Positions 27,036 to 35,345 of a stretch of DNA of 64,000 nucleotides are shown here, piece after piece. The notes below the pieces were generated by a model, which did no database searches, was not told the DNA's origin, and saw only the letters and a program-made list of their open reading frames with translations. Numbering within the stretch: position 1 is the first letter of the stretch; the number at the start of each line of letters is the position of its first letter. The translations under genes were made by a program, and so were the position numbers. Source of the DNA: Tichowtungia aerotolerans (GTDB taxonomy: Bacteria > Verrucomicrobiota > Kiritimatiellia > Kiritimatiellales > Tichowtungiaceae); contig NZ_CP047593.1 in the NCBI RefSeq assembly GCF_009905215.1, positions 1,182,900 to 1,246,899 of the forward strand. Direction: 5' to 3'.

Positions 27036-28620
27036 GAGAAATCTTTCGGGATTTAAAGCGGAGAGAAATAAATAGCGCACCGGACGCGAGCAGGCAAGCC
27101 TGCGCAAAGCGGTCGCCGTGAAGGGTGTAGAAGGTCGGGGGCATTCCGACGTCAGCCGGACGCAGTGATGCGACCTGAAATCCCTGCGTGCGCGGTTCGA
27201 GAGTTTTATGAATCCGGCCCTTGGAGTCGATCGCACAGGTGACGCCGGTATTGGTGCAGCGAAACATCGGCAGGCGGGTTTCGACGCTACGGAACACGGC
27301 ATGGGCCAAATGCTGAACAGAACCGCAGTCGGGATCAAACCAGGAATCGTTGGTCTGGTTGATCAGCCAGGAGGCTCCCTGCCGGGCGGCGCGGCGGGAG
27401 AGGTACGGCAGTGTGTCTTCGAAACAAATCAGAACCGAGAAGGCATACGGATTGCCGGGCAGGTTGAAAAGCGTCGTTTCTTTGCCGGGCGAGAAACTGG
27501 ATTCGATCGGAGTCAGCGCATTGATGAAAGCGATTTTTTCTTCGAACGGGATATATTCACCGAAAAGAACAAGGTGCTGTTTGCTGTAGATGTCGAGCAG
27601 CTCTCCACGGTTGTTGAACAGCAGGGAGGAATTGTAGAACGCCTGATCGCCGTTTTCGAGCCATTCCATATCCATGCTTCCAGCGAGAAGCGGCACGCCT
27701 TCGGCGGTGAAGCGCTGGACCATTTCGGCGGAACGCTGACTATAGCGAACAAAATCGGGCAGCGCTGTTTCCGGCCAAATGACCAAATCCAGCTCAGGCG
27801 TGCGAACTGCCAGATCGGTCAGCTTTTCGAGCCGGTCGTAAATCAGTTCCGGATCGGCCATCTCCCAGTTTCCAACCTCTGGAATATTGGGCTGGATAAG
27901 TGCGGCATGAATGGTGTTATCAGCCGGAGCTTCCTTGGACAGCAGCACTCGCAGGCCGTACGAGGAGGCAAAAGCCAGCACAAACATTGAGACCATGAAC
28001 TCAATATGCATTTTGTATCCGGTCTGACGCCGACCGGACGCATATTGAAGAAGGGTTACAGCAACGCCTGCGTTCACAAACACCATCAGCGCAGAAAGCA
28101 GATACACCCCGCCCCACGCGGCAATCTGAATGAGTGAAATCTGCGCGTACTGGCTGACGCCCAGCAGATTCCACGGGAAGCCGGTGATCAGAGTGGACCG
28201 CAGGTATTCCGACGCAGCCCATACAGCGGCCAGCGCGGCCATCCATCCAATGTTCGCCGACCGGCTCATGGTGCTCCACCCACCCGGGCGCGCCGACGTC
28301 AGCATTGCAAACGGGATAAAATACAGCGCGCTGTAAAGCGAGAGCGACAGATAACCCGCCCAGGTGACATGTCGCAGCCAGTAAAGGCTTCCAACAAAAA
28401 AGACAGCGCCGGCCAGCCAGCCCAGAAATGCCGCACGGCGCAGCGGCACACCGGCACAAGCCATGATCAACGGAACCAGAGCAATCCAACCGAAGAATCC
28501 GGTTTCGTGCGGCGGAAAGCTCATAAACATCAAAATGCCGGACACCACCGCGGCGGCAGGCCGCAGCCGTTTTGTGGTCGAGTCAGGCAGTCCTTTTTTC
28601 TGCTTTGTTCGAGAAATCAT
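27028..28620 (-). CDS. lnt: Apolipoprotein N-acyltransferase
   Basis: 530 residues. Adds the third acyl chain to lipoproteins in the inner membrane. About six to eight membrane segments precede a nitrilase-like periplasmic domain: VIWPETALPDF holds the catalytic Glu, SKQHLVLFGEYIPFE the Lys, and VLICFEDTLPY the nucleophilic Cys. The protein ends with a final membrane segment. The presence of lipoproteins such as those at 4918, 53146 and 59846 fits. A one-mismatch palindrome copy (27870) encodes PEVGN. The stop overlaps prfB by 8 bp. Confidence 0.95.
   Translation of the reverse strand: MISRTKQKKGLPDSTTKRLRPAAAVVSGILMFMSFPPHETGFFGWIALVPLIMACAGVPLRRAAFLGWLAGAVFFVGSLYWLRHVTWAGYLSLSLYSALYFIPFAMLTSARPGGWSTMSRSANIGWMAALAAVWAASEYLRSTLITGFPWNLLGVSQYAQISLIQIAAWGGVYLLSALMVFVNAGVAVTLLQYASGRRQTGYKMHIEFMVSMFVLAFASSYGLRVLLSKEAPADNTIHAALIQPNIPEVGNWEMADPELIYDRLEKLTDLAVRTPELDLVIWPETALPDFVRYSQRSAEMVQRFTAEGVPLLAGSMDMEWLENGDQAFYNSSLLFNNRGELLDIYSKQHLVLFGEYIPFEEKIAFINALTPIESSFSPGKETTLFNLPGNPYAFSVLICFEDTLPYLSRRAARQGASWLINQTNDSWFDPDCGSVQHLAHAVFRSVETRLPMFRCTNTGVTCAIDSKGRIHKTLEPRTQGFQVASLRPADVGMPPTFYTLHGDRFAQACLLASGALFISLRFKSRKISHA
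27870..27884. repeat. TTCCAA-N3-TTGGAA palindrome in lnt, one mismatch
   Basis: TTCCAACCTCTGGAA; read as I-P-E-V-G-N. Confidence 0.55.
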
Positions 28621-28638
28621 CTTTTCCGGGTTGGTTGG

Positions 28639-28684
28639 TTGAGCGTTTGAAAAATAAGCACTGATTGTACGATCAAACGTTCAA
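28639..28684. other. 12-bp inverted repeat between genes
   Basis: TTGAGCGTTTGA (28639-28650) and TCAAACGTTCAA (28673-28684) pair with one mismatch. They lie between the 28722 gene and lnt, and could be a weak terminator or an operator for lnt. There is no clear T-run. Confidence 0.4.
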
Positions 28685-28721
28685 TCGCCAATCATAAACC
28701 GCAGAAACCGATTCAGCGGCG

Positions 28722-29387
28722 TCAGAGGTCTAACAGCAGGACCGAAGGAACCGAAGCCCACCGGTTTCGCCGGGCACACCCGCAGAGAACATCCTGAATA
28801 TAGCCGGTGATTTCCGATGGACTGCATCCGGACATCGGCTGAACAAACCCCATCAGCCGGGGACAGCCTTTGACCACGAGGGTCCCCTGCCCATTCGGTT
28901 TCTTCCAAACATTGGAAATCTTTTCCGTCAGCACCCGCAGTGTCTTCAGGAAAATGATTTCGTGCCGGGCGGCCTCGGGAAGACGAATCTGACCAAGATC
29001 GAGGATCCAGGTCGCCTGCCTGCCGACGGTTGCAAGCCGGAACGGCCGCAGCACGCGAGAGCTGAACAGAGCGTAGAGTTCGGGAAACGGATACTCTGCC
29101 GAAAGCACATCCACCCACAAATCGGTATGCGGGCGATGCACATGGTCATGCTGTAAGATGCGGATCGCAGCATCCCGATCCCCTGTTGCGCAGAATGATC
29201 GGGCCATCAGCAGAGAAAGCGCTGAATCAGACATGTGGGAATGCTGTTCGCAGAATGCAGCGAGGCTTTGTGAAATTTCGGCAGCTCCCCGGTGCTCCTG
29301 AAGCTCCAGCGTTTCGAAAAGGCGCTGAAGATGTCCCGCCCACAGAAGGCGGGAAGACCGGGACCAGGCTGCCTGCTGATCGATCAT
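28722..29387 (-). CDS. Uncharacterised protein coupled to nrdR
   Basis: 221 residues; I recognise no family. The N-terminal half is helical and resembles a TPR/SEL-like solenoid (HSHMSDSALSLLMARSFCATGDRDAAIRILQHD). The C-terminal half contains VLRVLTEKISNVWKK, where SNVWK is the translation of a genome palindrome, and a Cys-rich end (SGCSPSEITGYIQDVLCGCARR). The start overlaps the nrdR stop by 4 bp (ATGA), so it is co-translated. No signal peptide is present. A role in ribonucleotide reductase control would be speculative. Confidence 0.75.
   Translation of the reverse strand: MIDQQAAWSRSSRLLWAGHLQRLFETLELQEHRGAAEISQSLAAFCEQHSHMSDSALSLLMARSFCATGDRDAAIRILQHDHVHRPHTDLWVDVLSAEYPFPELYALFSSRVLRPFRLATVGRQATWILDLGQIRLPEAARHEIIFLKTLRVLTEKISNVWKKPNGQGTLVVKGCPRLMGFVQPMSGCSPSEITGYIQDVLCGCARRNRWASVPSVLLLDL
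28903..28917. repeat. TTCCAA-N3-TTGGAA palindrome in 28722 gene
   Basis: Perfect arms with ACA centre; read as I-S-N-V-W-K, the third reading phase. Confidence 0.8.
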
Positions 29388-29839
29388 TCGCGGCCAATCA
29401 ACCTTTCGGCTTCGTTCATGAACTGGCTAACGTCCTTAAAGCGGCGATACACAGAGGCAAAACGAACGTAGGCAACTTCGTCGAGTTTTTCGAGCATACT
29501 CATGACCTTCGCTCCAATTGCTGTGGAAGGAATTTCGCGCTCATATTCTGATTCGGCTTCGCTGATGACCGTTCCGACCATCTGTTCGATCTGCTGGACA
29601 CTGATCGGACGTTTCTGGCAGGCAATCACCAGACTCTGCATCAGCTTCTCGCGAACAAAAACCTCGCGGCGGCCATCGCGTTTAATCACCTGCAACGCAG
29701 CGCGCATAACCTCTTCGTACGTGGTAAAGCGATGCCCGCAGTTCAGGCAGAGACGACGCCGGCGAATGGCTGCGCCTTCGCGCACCTCACGACTGTCGAT
29801 TACTTTATTTTCCCGATGCTCGCATTTTGGACATTTCAT
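29384..29839 (-). CDS. nrdR: Transcriptional repressor NrdR
   Basis: 151 residues. The N-terminal zinc ribbon (CPKCEH ... CLNCGHRFTTYE) and the ATP-cone that follows (VIKRDGRREVFVREKL) define NrdR, which represses ribonucleotide reductase genes according to dATP/ATP levels. The family's usual length is about 150. It ends in an ATGA overlap with the next gene. No nrd gene is present in the window. Confidence 0.95.
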   Translation of the reverse strand: MKCPKCEHRENKVIDSREVREGAAIRRRRLCLNCGHRFTTYEEVMRAALQVIKRDGRREVFVREKLMQSLVIACQKRPISVQQIEQMVGTVISEAESEYEREIPSTAIGAKVMSMLEKLDEVAYVRFASVYRRFKDVSQFMNEAERLIGRE

Positions 29840-29920
29840 AGACAGCGACTCTCCGCTTATTTAAATGCCGGAGAATAGCCCGCCACCAGAGGAAAAGAAA
29901 ATCAAAAACAGCGAAAGCAT

Positions 29921-29950
29921 AAAAAAAACAGCCCCGGAAATCCGGGGCTG
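29921..29950 (-). terminator. Rho-independent terminator of the histone-like gene
   Basis: Stem CAGCCCCGGA / TCCGGGGCTG (29929-29950) with a 2-base loop, followed on the minus strand by eight T. It lies 24 bp after the stop of the 29974 gene. Confidence 0.9.
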
Positions 29951-29973
29951 GCCATCAAAGCAATCCATTCGGA

Positions 29974-30426
29974 TTATTTCTTTTTAGCGGCTTTTTTCTT
30001 AGCAACCTTTTTCTTGGCCGGAGCCTTTTTAGCCGCTGCTTTTTTCTTCGCAGGCGCCTTCTTCGCTACTGTCTTTTTAGCAGGTGCTTTCTTGGCCGCT
30101 GCTTTTTTCTTCGCAGGCGCCTTCTTCGCTACTGTCTTTTTAGCAGGTGCTTTCTTGGCCGCTGCTTTTTTCTTCGCAGGCGCCTTCTTCGCTACTGTCT
30201 TTTTCGCGACCTTTTTCTGGGCCGGGGCTTTTTTGGCAGCTTTCTTTTTAGCCGGAGTTTTTTTCGCTACTTTCTTCTTCGCCGGAGCTTTTTTCGCCGG
30301 AGTTTTTTTCGCTACTTTCTTCTTCGCCGGGGCTTTTTTCGCCGGGGCTTTTTTCGCAGGCGCTTTTTTCGCCGCTACTTTTTTCTTCGCGACTTTCTTC
30401 TTCGCCGCTTTTTTCTTAGCTGCCAT
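29974..30426 (-). CDS. Histone H1-like Lys/Ala/Pro-rich protein
   Basis: 150 residues made almost only of K, A, P, V and T in [19 protein letters not shown] units, resembling the histone H1 C-terminal tail and bacterial Hc1/AlgP-type proteins. It probably binds DNA non-specifically and compacts it. The 3' part of the gene holds near-perfect 63-bp tandem repeats (about 30050-30190), so the length may vary between strains. It has its own strong terminator. No globular domain is present. Confidence 0.9.
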   Translation of the reverse strand: MAAKKKAAKKKVAKKKVAAKKAPAKKAPAKKAPAKKKVAKKTPAKKAPAKKKVAKKTPAKKKAAKKAPAQKKVAKKTVAKKAPAKKKAAAKKAPAKKTVAKKAPAKKKAAAKKAPAKKTVAKKAPAKKKAAAKKAPAKKKVAKKKAAKKK

Positions 30427-30549
30427 ATCAGCCTCCTTCTTGCGTTTGGGTTAACCTCAACTTATTGCCTTGTATGAGACAGGCGTAGGCAACCATATAA
30501 CCATTAACTGGTTTTGTTGCAACAACCTTTCGTGTAAAGACTCACATTT

Positions 30550-31161
30550 TTAATCACGCTTTTGGCGTTCCATGCAAACAACATTCACGAATTTTTCAAA
30601 CGCAACGTCCAGGTTGTCGTTAATAATAAGATGCGCATAATCATCTTTCTGCTCCATTTCTTTCATCGCATTGAACATCCGTTTTTGAATCACTTCTTCA
30701 CAGTCTGTTGCACGTCCGCGCAACCTGCGTTCCAACTCCTCAAGCGATGGCGGCGCGATGAAAATATCAACGAAACGTTTTCGAAGCGGGTCATCTTCGG
30801 ACAAGGCAGCACAGGCTGCGCGGATCTGAGCCGCCCCCTGCACATCGATGTCCATGATTAAATCGCAACCTTCATCCAGAGCTCTGCGTACCGTGCTCTC
30901 GAGCGTTCCATATAAATTCCCATGCACTTCGGCATGCTCCAGAAATTCACCGGCATTCACACGATTAATGAATTCATCCCTGGAAAGAAAATGATAGTGC
31001 TCTCCATCTTTTTCTTCACCGCGAGGCGCACGTGTTGTGCACGAAACCGAATAGATCATGTCCGGGAATGTTTCAACCAGTCGATTGCAAATTGTCGACT
31101 TGCCCGCTCCGGATGGAGCAGAGACGACAAGGAGCAGTGCGTTATTTTTTTCTGTTGTCAT
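30550..31161 (-). CDS. gmk: Guanylate kinase
   Basis: 203 residues. Phosphorylates GMP to GDP. P-loop SAPSGAGKST lies at about 14-23; SCTTRAPRGEEKDGEHYHF binds GMP; IMDIDVQGA and the lid RLRGRATDCEEVIQKR complete the family pattern. It stands alone between the histone-like gene and the larA operon. Confidence 0.96.
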   Translation of the reverse strand: MTTEKNNALLLVVSAPSGAGKSTICNRLVETFPDMIYSVSCTTRAPRGEEKDGEHYHFLSRDEFINRVNAGEFLEHAEVHGNLYGTLESTVRRALDEGCDLIMDIDVQGAAQIRAACAALSEDDPLRKRFVDIFIAPPSLEELERRLRGRATDCEEVIQKRMFNAMKEMEQKDDYAHLIINDNLDVAFEKFVNVVCMERQKRD

Positions 31162-31305
31162 GTCGGCAATTTTTCATACCGATCGCCCTATGGCAACAGC
31201 GATGAAAAAAGTTTTCCAACGGCTGAAAGTCCGCTGAATTGAAGCGCAGTCCTTCACGAGGACAAAAACACCGGACTTTCGAACATCTCAGGAAACTCAG
31301 CAGTA

Positions 31306-32604
31306 CTATTCAAATTTCGAACGGTATGCCCAGAGTCCGAGAGCAGGATTGCTGATGTAAAAAATTTCTTCTCCATCCGGCAGCGTGTTCCATCCGTCTT
31401 TCAGCTCATCCGGATTATAGCGCGCGGCAACTTCGTCATACGGAGCCGCGTTAAAACCAACTGAACGAATTTCATCAAGCGTTAAGCCGCCTTTCCCCGG
31501 ACAGTAGGTAATCGAAAAACGGCCTTCCGATGAACCATGGATCAGATGAGCCGCTGCGCTCAGGTTCCCACGCAACTCTTCATCTTCCTCCACCGCCTTC
31601 AGCGTTGCCGGAGTTCCTTTGTACCCGAACCTGCGAATCAGCTTATCGATCGTCGGATCCTCGCCGAACTCCTTCAACGCCGGAGCCAGAACGACCAGCT
31701 CGCCGCCATCGGCAATCGCCATGCGGGTTCGGTAAACGGATTTGTTACCCAGCCACGTACTCTGGAACTCGTGTGGATCGAGATAGACGACCACCTTGCT
31801 CGGCTCGCGGTCGAGCAGCGTGATATTCACCTTCTGCGCCAGATCGCATGCTTCGTGATATACACTCTCATCATCACCGGCATAGAAGCCCCGGAGATGC
31901 ATCTCGCCGGAATCATAATCCTGTTCAACAACCGTCAGGATGTAGGTGATCGGCAGATCGCTCAGGTAGGTATCAACCGCATAGTTGAACAGCTTCCGCA
32001 CCGGCGTATCAGCACGCCCCAGAATTGTCTCCATGTTGCAAACCGCACCGAGAAAATGGGATTTGTTGATGATGTCCGCGCCACCGGCCCCAACGACAAT
32101 GTTCTTGGTGTAGTTGGCCATGCCAACCACTTCATGCGGAACAATCTGGCCGACCGACAGAATCAGGTCGTAGCCGTCGAACAGCATTTTGCTGACTTCG
32201 ACACCGACCGAATAGTCCACTTTTCCGCCGGACAGCTCCGCAAGCATTTCACCCGGCACCTCGCCCTTACGAACGATGCCGCCGCGCCAGTCGTGCACCT
32301 TGAACGCGTCGAGCGGAATCGTCTCGCCGTACATCATGCGAAGCTGCGCTTCCGTCATCGCATTGTGCGTTCCAAGGGTTGGAAGAATATCGACCTGCAC
32401 CCCGTCGGCGGTGAGCTTCTCATACACCATCGCCGTGATCGCCCCCGCCTGCGAGTTCAGTCGCGTGTGGTCCGGCGGCAGAATCAGTATTTTTTTTCCA
32501 AGCTTTGGAAACGTTGCTTCCAGGGTTTGGAAAACCAGCTCGCGAAGCTCCGCCGTCGTGATCGAAACATCTTCACCAAATCGACTGATCATATTGTTAA
32601 CCAC
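31306..32604 (-). CDS. LarA-family nickel-dependent epimerase/racemase homologue
   Basis: 432 residues. The LarA superfamily uses a nickel-pincer cofactor to invert 2-hydroxy acids and includes lactate racemase and a D-gluconate 2-epimerase. The residues that in LarA hold or bind the cofactor are conserved here: His80 (PTLGTH), His157, Lys167 (YTKNIVVG) and His183 (NKSHFLG). The 10- and 16-residue spacings between the last three equal those in LarA. It is transcribed after gnd and the PfkB kinase, next to uxuA, so gluconate/mannonate is a likelier substrate than lactate. The maturation genes larB, larC and larE are not in the window. Three palindromes lie in its 5' part. Confidence 0.88.
   Translation of the reverse strand: MVNNMISRFGEDVSITTAELRELVFQTLEATFPKLGKKILILPPDHTRLNSQAGAITAMVYEKLTADGVQVDILPTLGTHNAMTEAQLRMMYGETIPLDAFKVHDWRGGIVRKGEVPGEMLAELSGGKVDYSVGVEVSKMLFDGYDLILSVGQIVPHEVVGMANYTKNIVVGAGGADIINKSHFLGAVCNMETILGRADTPVRKLFNYAVDTYLSDLPITYILTVVEQDYDSGEMHLRGFYAGDDESVYHEACDLAQKVNITLLDREPSKVVVYLDPHEFQSTWLGNKSVYRTRMAIADGGELVVLAPALKEFGEDPTIDKLIRRFGYKGTPATLKAVEEDEELRGNLSAAAHLIHGSSEGRFSITYCPGKGGLTLDEIRSVGFNAAPYDEVAARYNPDELKDGWNTLPDGEEIFYISNPALGLWAYRSKFE
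32370..32384. repeat. TTCCAA-N3-TTGGAA palindrome in larA-like gene
   Basis: Perfect arms with GGG centre; read as I-L-P-T-L-G beside the conserved His80. Confidence 0.65.
32496..32532. repeat. Two TTCCAA-N3-TTGGAA palindromes in larA-like gene
   Basis: A perfect copy at 32496-32510 and a one-mismatch copy at 32518-32532, 22 bp apart. They encode F-P-K-L-G-K and F-Q-T-L-E, so two reading phases are used side by side. Confidence 0.85.
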
Positions 32605-32664
32605 TCCCTGTCACCAACCTTCACGAATCATCCGTGCGGATTCGTGAAGATCAGTGGTTTATTT

Positions 32665-34116
32665 TTACACGATATAGGTTGAGGCCGAAGTGTCGCCCCC
32701 GCGGCCGGTCCAGTTGGTATGGAAGAACTCGCCGCGCGGCTTATCGACGCGCTCGTAGGTGTGCGCCCCGAAGTAGTCGCGCTGCGCCTGCAGCAGGTTG
32801 GCCGGCAAACGAGCGGAGCGGTAGCCGTCGAAATAAGCAAGAGCAGCGGTGATCGCCGGCATCGGGATCCCGAGCTCAACCGACTTGCAGATGACTCGAC
32901 GCCATGCGGCCTGCGCATTTTCAACCGCGTCCTTGAAGAACGGATCGAGAAGCAGGTTGACCAGATCCGGATCGTTGTCGAACGCTTCTTTGATCTTGCC
33001 GAGGAAGACGGAGCGAATGATGCATCCGCCACGCCACATGAGCGCGATGCCGCCGTTGTTGAGCTTCCAGCCGTATTCTTTGGCGGCTTCGCGCATGAGC
33101 TGGTAGCCCTGCGCGTAGGAAACAATTTTGGAAGCGTAGAGCGCCTGCTTAAGATCAGCAACCAGCGCGGCTTTGTCGCCGTCAAATTTCGTTCCCGGGC
33201 CGGAGAGTACTTTCGATGCTTCAACGCGCTCGTCTTTGAGCGCGGACAGACAGCGGGCAAAAACCGCTTCTCCGATCAGCGTGAGCGGCTGACCGAGATC
33301 GAGAGCGGAAACGGCCGTCCATTTTCCGGTTCCTTTCTGGCCGGCGGTGTCGAGAATCACATCGATGGTTGCTTCGCCGTCTTCGGTTCTGTAACCGAGA
33401 ATGTCGCGGGTGATTTCGATGAGGTAGGAGTCGAGCTCGCTTTCGTTCCACTCGGCAAAGACCTCGTGCATCTCTTCGTTGGAGAGGCCGACCCCTTCTT
33501 TCATCATCTGGTACGTCTCGCAGATCATCTGCATGTCGCCGTACTCAATGCCGTTGTGAACCATTTTCACAAAGTGTCCGGCACCGCCGTCACCCACCCA
33601 GTCGCAGCAGGGTTCACCGGCTTCGGTGTGAGCGGAAATTTTCTGGAAGATCGGTTTTACATGCTCCCACGCGGCGGGGGATCCGCCGGGCATGATGGAC
33701 GGGCCAAGCAGTGCCCCTTCTTCACCGCCGGACACACCCGTTCCGATATAAAGCAGGCCCTTGCTTTCCGCCAGCTCGGCGCGACGGATGGTATCCGGAA
33801 AATGGGTATTGCCGCCATCAATCAGAATATCTCCCTCTTCGAGGTGAGGCATCAGTTGTTCCATCAGCGCGTCGACCGCGGCGCCGGCTTTAACGAGCAT
33901 CATCACTTTGCGCGGGCGTTCGAGCGAAGCGACAAAATCTTCGATACTGTGGCAGCCGATAAAGTTTTTATCCGCGCCGCGTCCGTTTACAAATTTATCA
34001 ACCTTCTCCACCGTTCGGTTATAGACCGCCACCGTGAAGCCTTTGCTTTCCATGTTGAGGACGAGGTTTTCGCCCATCACTGCCAATCCAATCAATCCAA
34101 TATCTGCTTTTGCCAT
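32665..34116 (-). CDS. gnd: 6-phosphogluconate dehydrogenase, decarboxylating
   Basis: 483 residues, the usual length of the long Gnd form. Oxidises and decarboxylates 6-phosphogluconate to ribulose 5-phosphate with NADP+. The Rossmann motif is [27 protein letters not shown] (8-34). Substrate and catalytic blocks [34 protein letters not shown] and [24 protein letters not shown] are present. It is 30 bp after the PfkB kinase gene and before larA-like, so it may serve sugar-acid breakdown as well as the pentose phosphate pathway. Confidence 0.96.
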   Translation of the reverse strand: MAKADIGLIGLAVMGENLVLNMESKGFTVAVYNRTVEKVDKFVNGRGADKNFIGCHSIEDFVASLERPRKVMMLVKAGAAVDALMEQLMPHLEEGDILIDGGNTHFPDTIRRAELAESKGLLYIGTGVSGGEEGALLGPSIMPGGSPAAWEHVKPIFQKISAHTEAGEPCCDWVGDGGAGHFVKMVHNGIEYGDMQMICETYQMMKEGVGLSNEEMHEVFAEWNESELDSYLIEITRDILGYRTEDGEATIDVILDTAGQKGTGKWTAVSALDLGQPLTLIGEAVFARCLSALKDERVEASKVLSGPGTKFDGDKAALVADLKQALYASKIVSYAQGYQLMREAAKEYGWKLNNGGIALMWRGGCIIRSVFLGKIKEAFDNDPDLVNLLLDPFFKDAVENAQAAWRRVICKSVELGIPMPAITAALAYFDGYRSARLPANLLQAQRDYFGAHTYERVDKPRGEFFHTNWTGRGGDTSASTYIV

Positions 34117-34146
34117 GTTGTACCTCTCGTTGTTCTAAATTTCCGT

Positions 34147-35217
34147 CTATCGTTTGACGCGGGCATTGCCCTCCCAAATACTCCAGACCTGTTCTTCATC
34201 TGCGGGCTGAGCATAGTCGGTCAGCATGGTTGCGGCAAGCGCGCCGCTGGCCCAACCGAAGCGGGCGCACTTCTGCACATCCCAGCCTTTCAAAATGCCG
34301 TAAAGCAGCCCGCCGACAAACCCGTCGCCGCCGCCGATGCGATCGAGCACGCCGATTTCGCGCGGCTTGATGATTTCCCAATCTTTGGAATCGGTAACCA
34401 GCGCGCCCCACAAGTGCGTGTTGGCGGAGATCACTTCGCGCAGCGTCGTTGCAAAATATTTTGCATTCGGATAAGCCGCCTGCGCGCGGCCGATCATTTC
34501 CTTAAAGCCGTCGATCTTTACGTCGAGCCCCTCTCCTCCCGCGTCCGGCCCCTGGATGCCGAGGCAGAGCTGGAAGTCTTCTTCGTTCCCGATGAGGATG
34601 TCGGCGCGCGACGCGATTTCCGCGAAGGCTTCGGACAGTTCCTGTTCGCGTCCCTTCCAGAAGCTGGCCCGGTAGTTGAGGTCGAACGAAATCAGCGATC
34701 CGTTTTCTTTGGCGACGCGGGCGATATCGAGGCAGAACTGACTGGTCTTCGGAGAAAGCGCGGCAATCAGTCCGGACAGGTGAACGATCTCTGCGCCTTC
34801 TTCGCCGAAGATGCGGTCGAGGTCGAAGTCGTCGACGCACAGCTCTCGGCCGACTTCGCCGGCGCGGTCATTCTGCACGCGCGGTCCGCGCGAGCCCCAG
34901 CCGCTGTCGGCCATATTGATCTGATGGCGAAATCCCCACGGGTCGCCCTGCTCGAATTCCGGCCCTTCAAAGTCCATGCGGCGGCTTCCGAGATTATCCT
35001 TAATAAAGTGCGCAACCGGACTGCCCTTCACGAACGCCGTCAGCACTTTGACCGGCATGCCGAGATAAGAGGCCACACTGGCCACATTACTTTCCGCGCT
35101 GGTCGCCTGCATCTTAAAGCTGTCACTGCAGTGGAACGGCTGCGATCCAACCGGTGTTAACCGGACTCCCATACTGGTTGGAACTAACAAAGAATACTTT
35201 TTTGACGTCTCGATCAT
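34147..35217 (-). CDS. kdgK: PfkB-family sugar kinase, probable 2-keto-3-deoxygluconate kinase
   Basis: 356 residues of the ribokinase/PfkB fold. Substrate-side SVASYLGMPVKVLTAFVKGSPVAHFI lies early, ISFDLNYRASFW in the middle, and the anion-hole/catalytic motif is DRIGGGDGFVGG (about 300-311). KdgK phosphorylates KDG, the product of UxuA, to KDPG. The divergent uxuA gene strongly supports this, though gluconate kinase activity cannot be excluded by sequence. One imperfect palindrome copy lies within (34376). Confidence 0.82.
   Translation of the reverse strand: MIETSKKYSLLVPTSMGVRLTPVGSQPFHCSDSFKMQATSAESNVASVASYLGMPVKVLTAFVKGSPVAHFIKDNLGSRRMDFEGPEFEQGDPWGFRHQINMADSGWGSRGPRVQNDRAGEVGRELCVDDFDLDRIFGEEGAEIVHLSGLIAALSPKTSQFCLDIARVAKENGSLISFDLNYRASFWKGREQELSEAFAEIASRADILIGNEEDFQLCLGIQGPDAGGEGLDVKIDGFKEMIGRAQAAYPNAKYFATTLREVISANTHLWGALVTDSKDWEIIKPREIGVLDRIGGGDGFVGGLLYGILKGWDVQKCARFGWASGALAATMLTDYAQPADEEQVWSIWEGNARVKR
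34376..34390. repeat. TTCCAA-N3-TTGGAA palindrome, one mismatch
   Basis: TCCCAATCTTTGGAA in the PfkB kinase gene; read as D-S-K-D-W-E. Confidence 0.45.
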
Positions 35218-35245
35218 TTAAGCCTCCTTGCAGAAAAAGATACTA

Positions 35246-35296
35246 TCTCAAATGTTTGAGACAAGCAATTTTAACACAAAATCGTTTGATTTTGTG
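35246..35296. promoter_or_regulatory. Two operator-like palindromes between uxuA and the kinase operon
   Basis: TCTCAAA-TG-TTTGAGA (35246-35261) and CACAAAATC/GATTTTGTG separated by GTTT (35275-35296) fill the divergent promoter region. Both have perfect arms. They are unlike the LacI operator at 7399 and probably bind a separate sugar-acid-responsive regulator that is encoded elsewhere. Confidence 0.65.
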
Positions 35297-35345
35297 ATCG
35301 GGAGCCATCATATTTCACGACCATTTAAAACCCGGGGGAAATATC

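Noticed and set aside
30050-30190. 63-bp tandem repeats as a possible CRISPR array
   Set aside because: Units are directly adjacent, in frame, and encode the K/A/P repeats; no spacers exist.
30014-30454. Plus-strand frame of 146 residues rich in F and A opposite the histone-like gene
   Set aside because: It is the antisense of the AAG/GCC repeats and forms an unnatural FFAGAFFA polymer; the minus-strand gene has a start, ribosome site and terminator.
32719-35160. 813-codon plus-strand frame opposite gnd and kdgK
   Set aside because: It results from GC-rich codon bias on the opposite strand; gnd and PfkB kinase motifs fully explain the minus strand.
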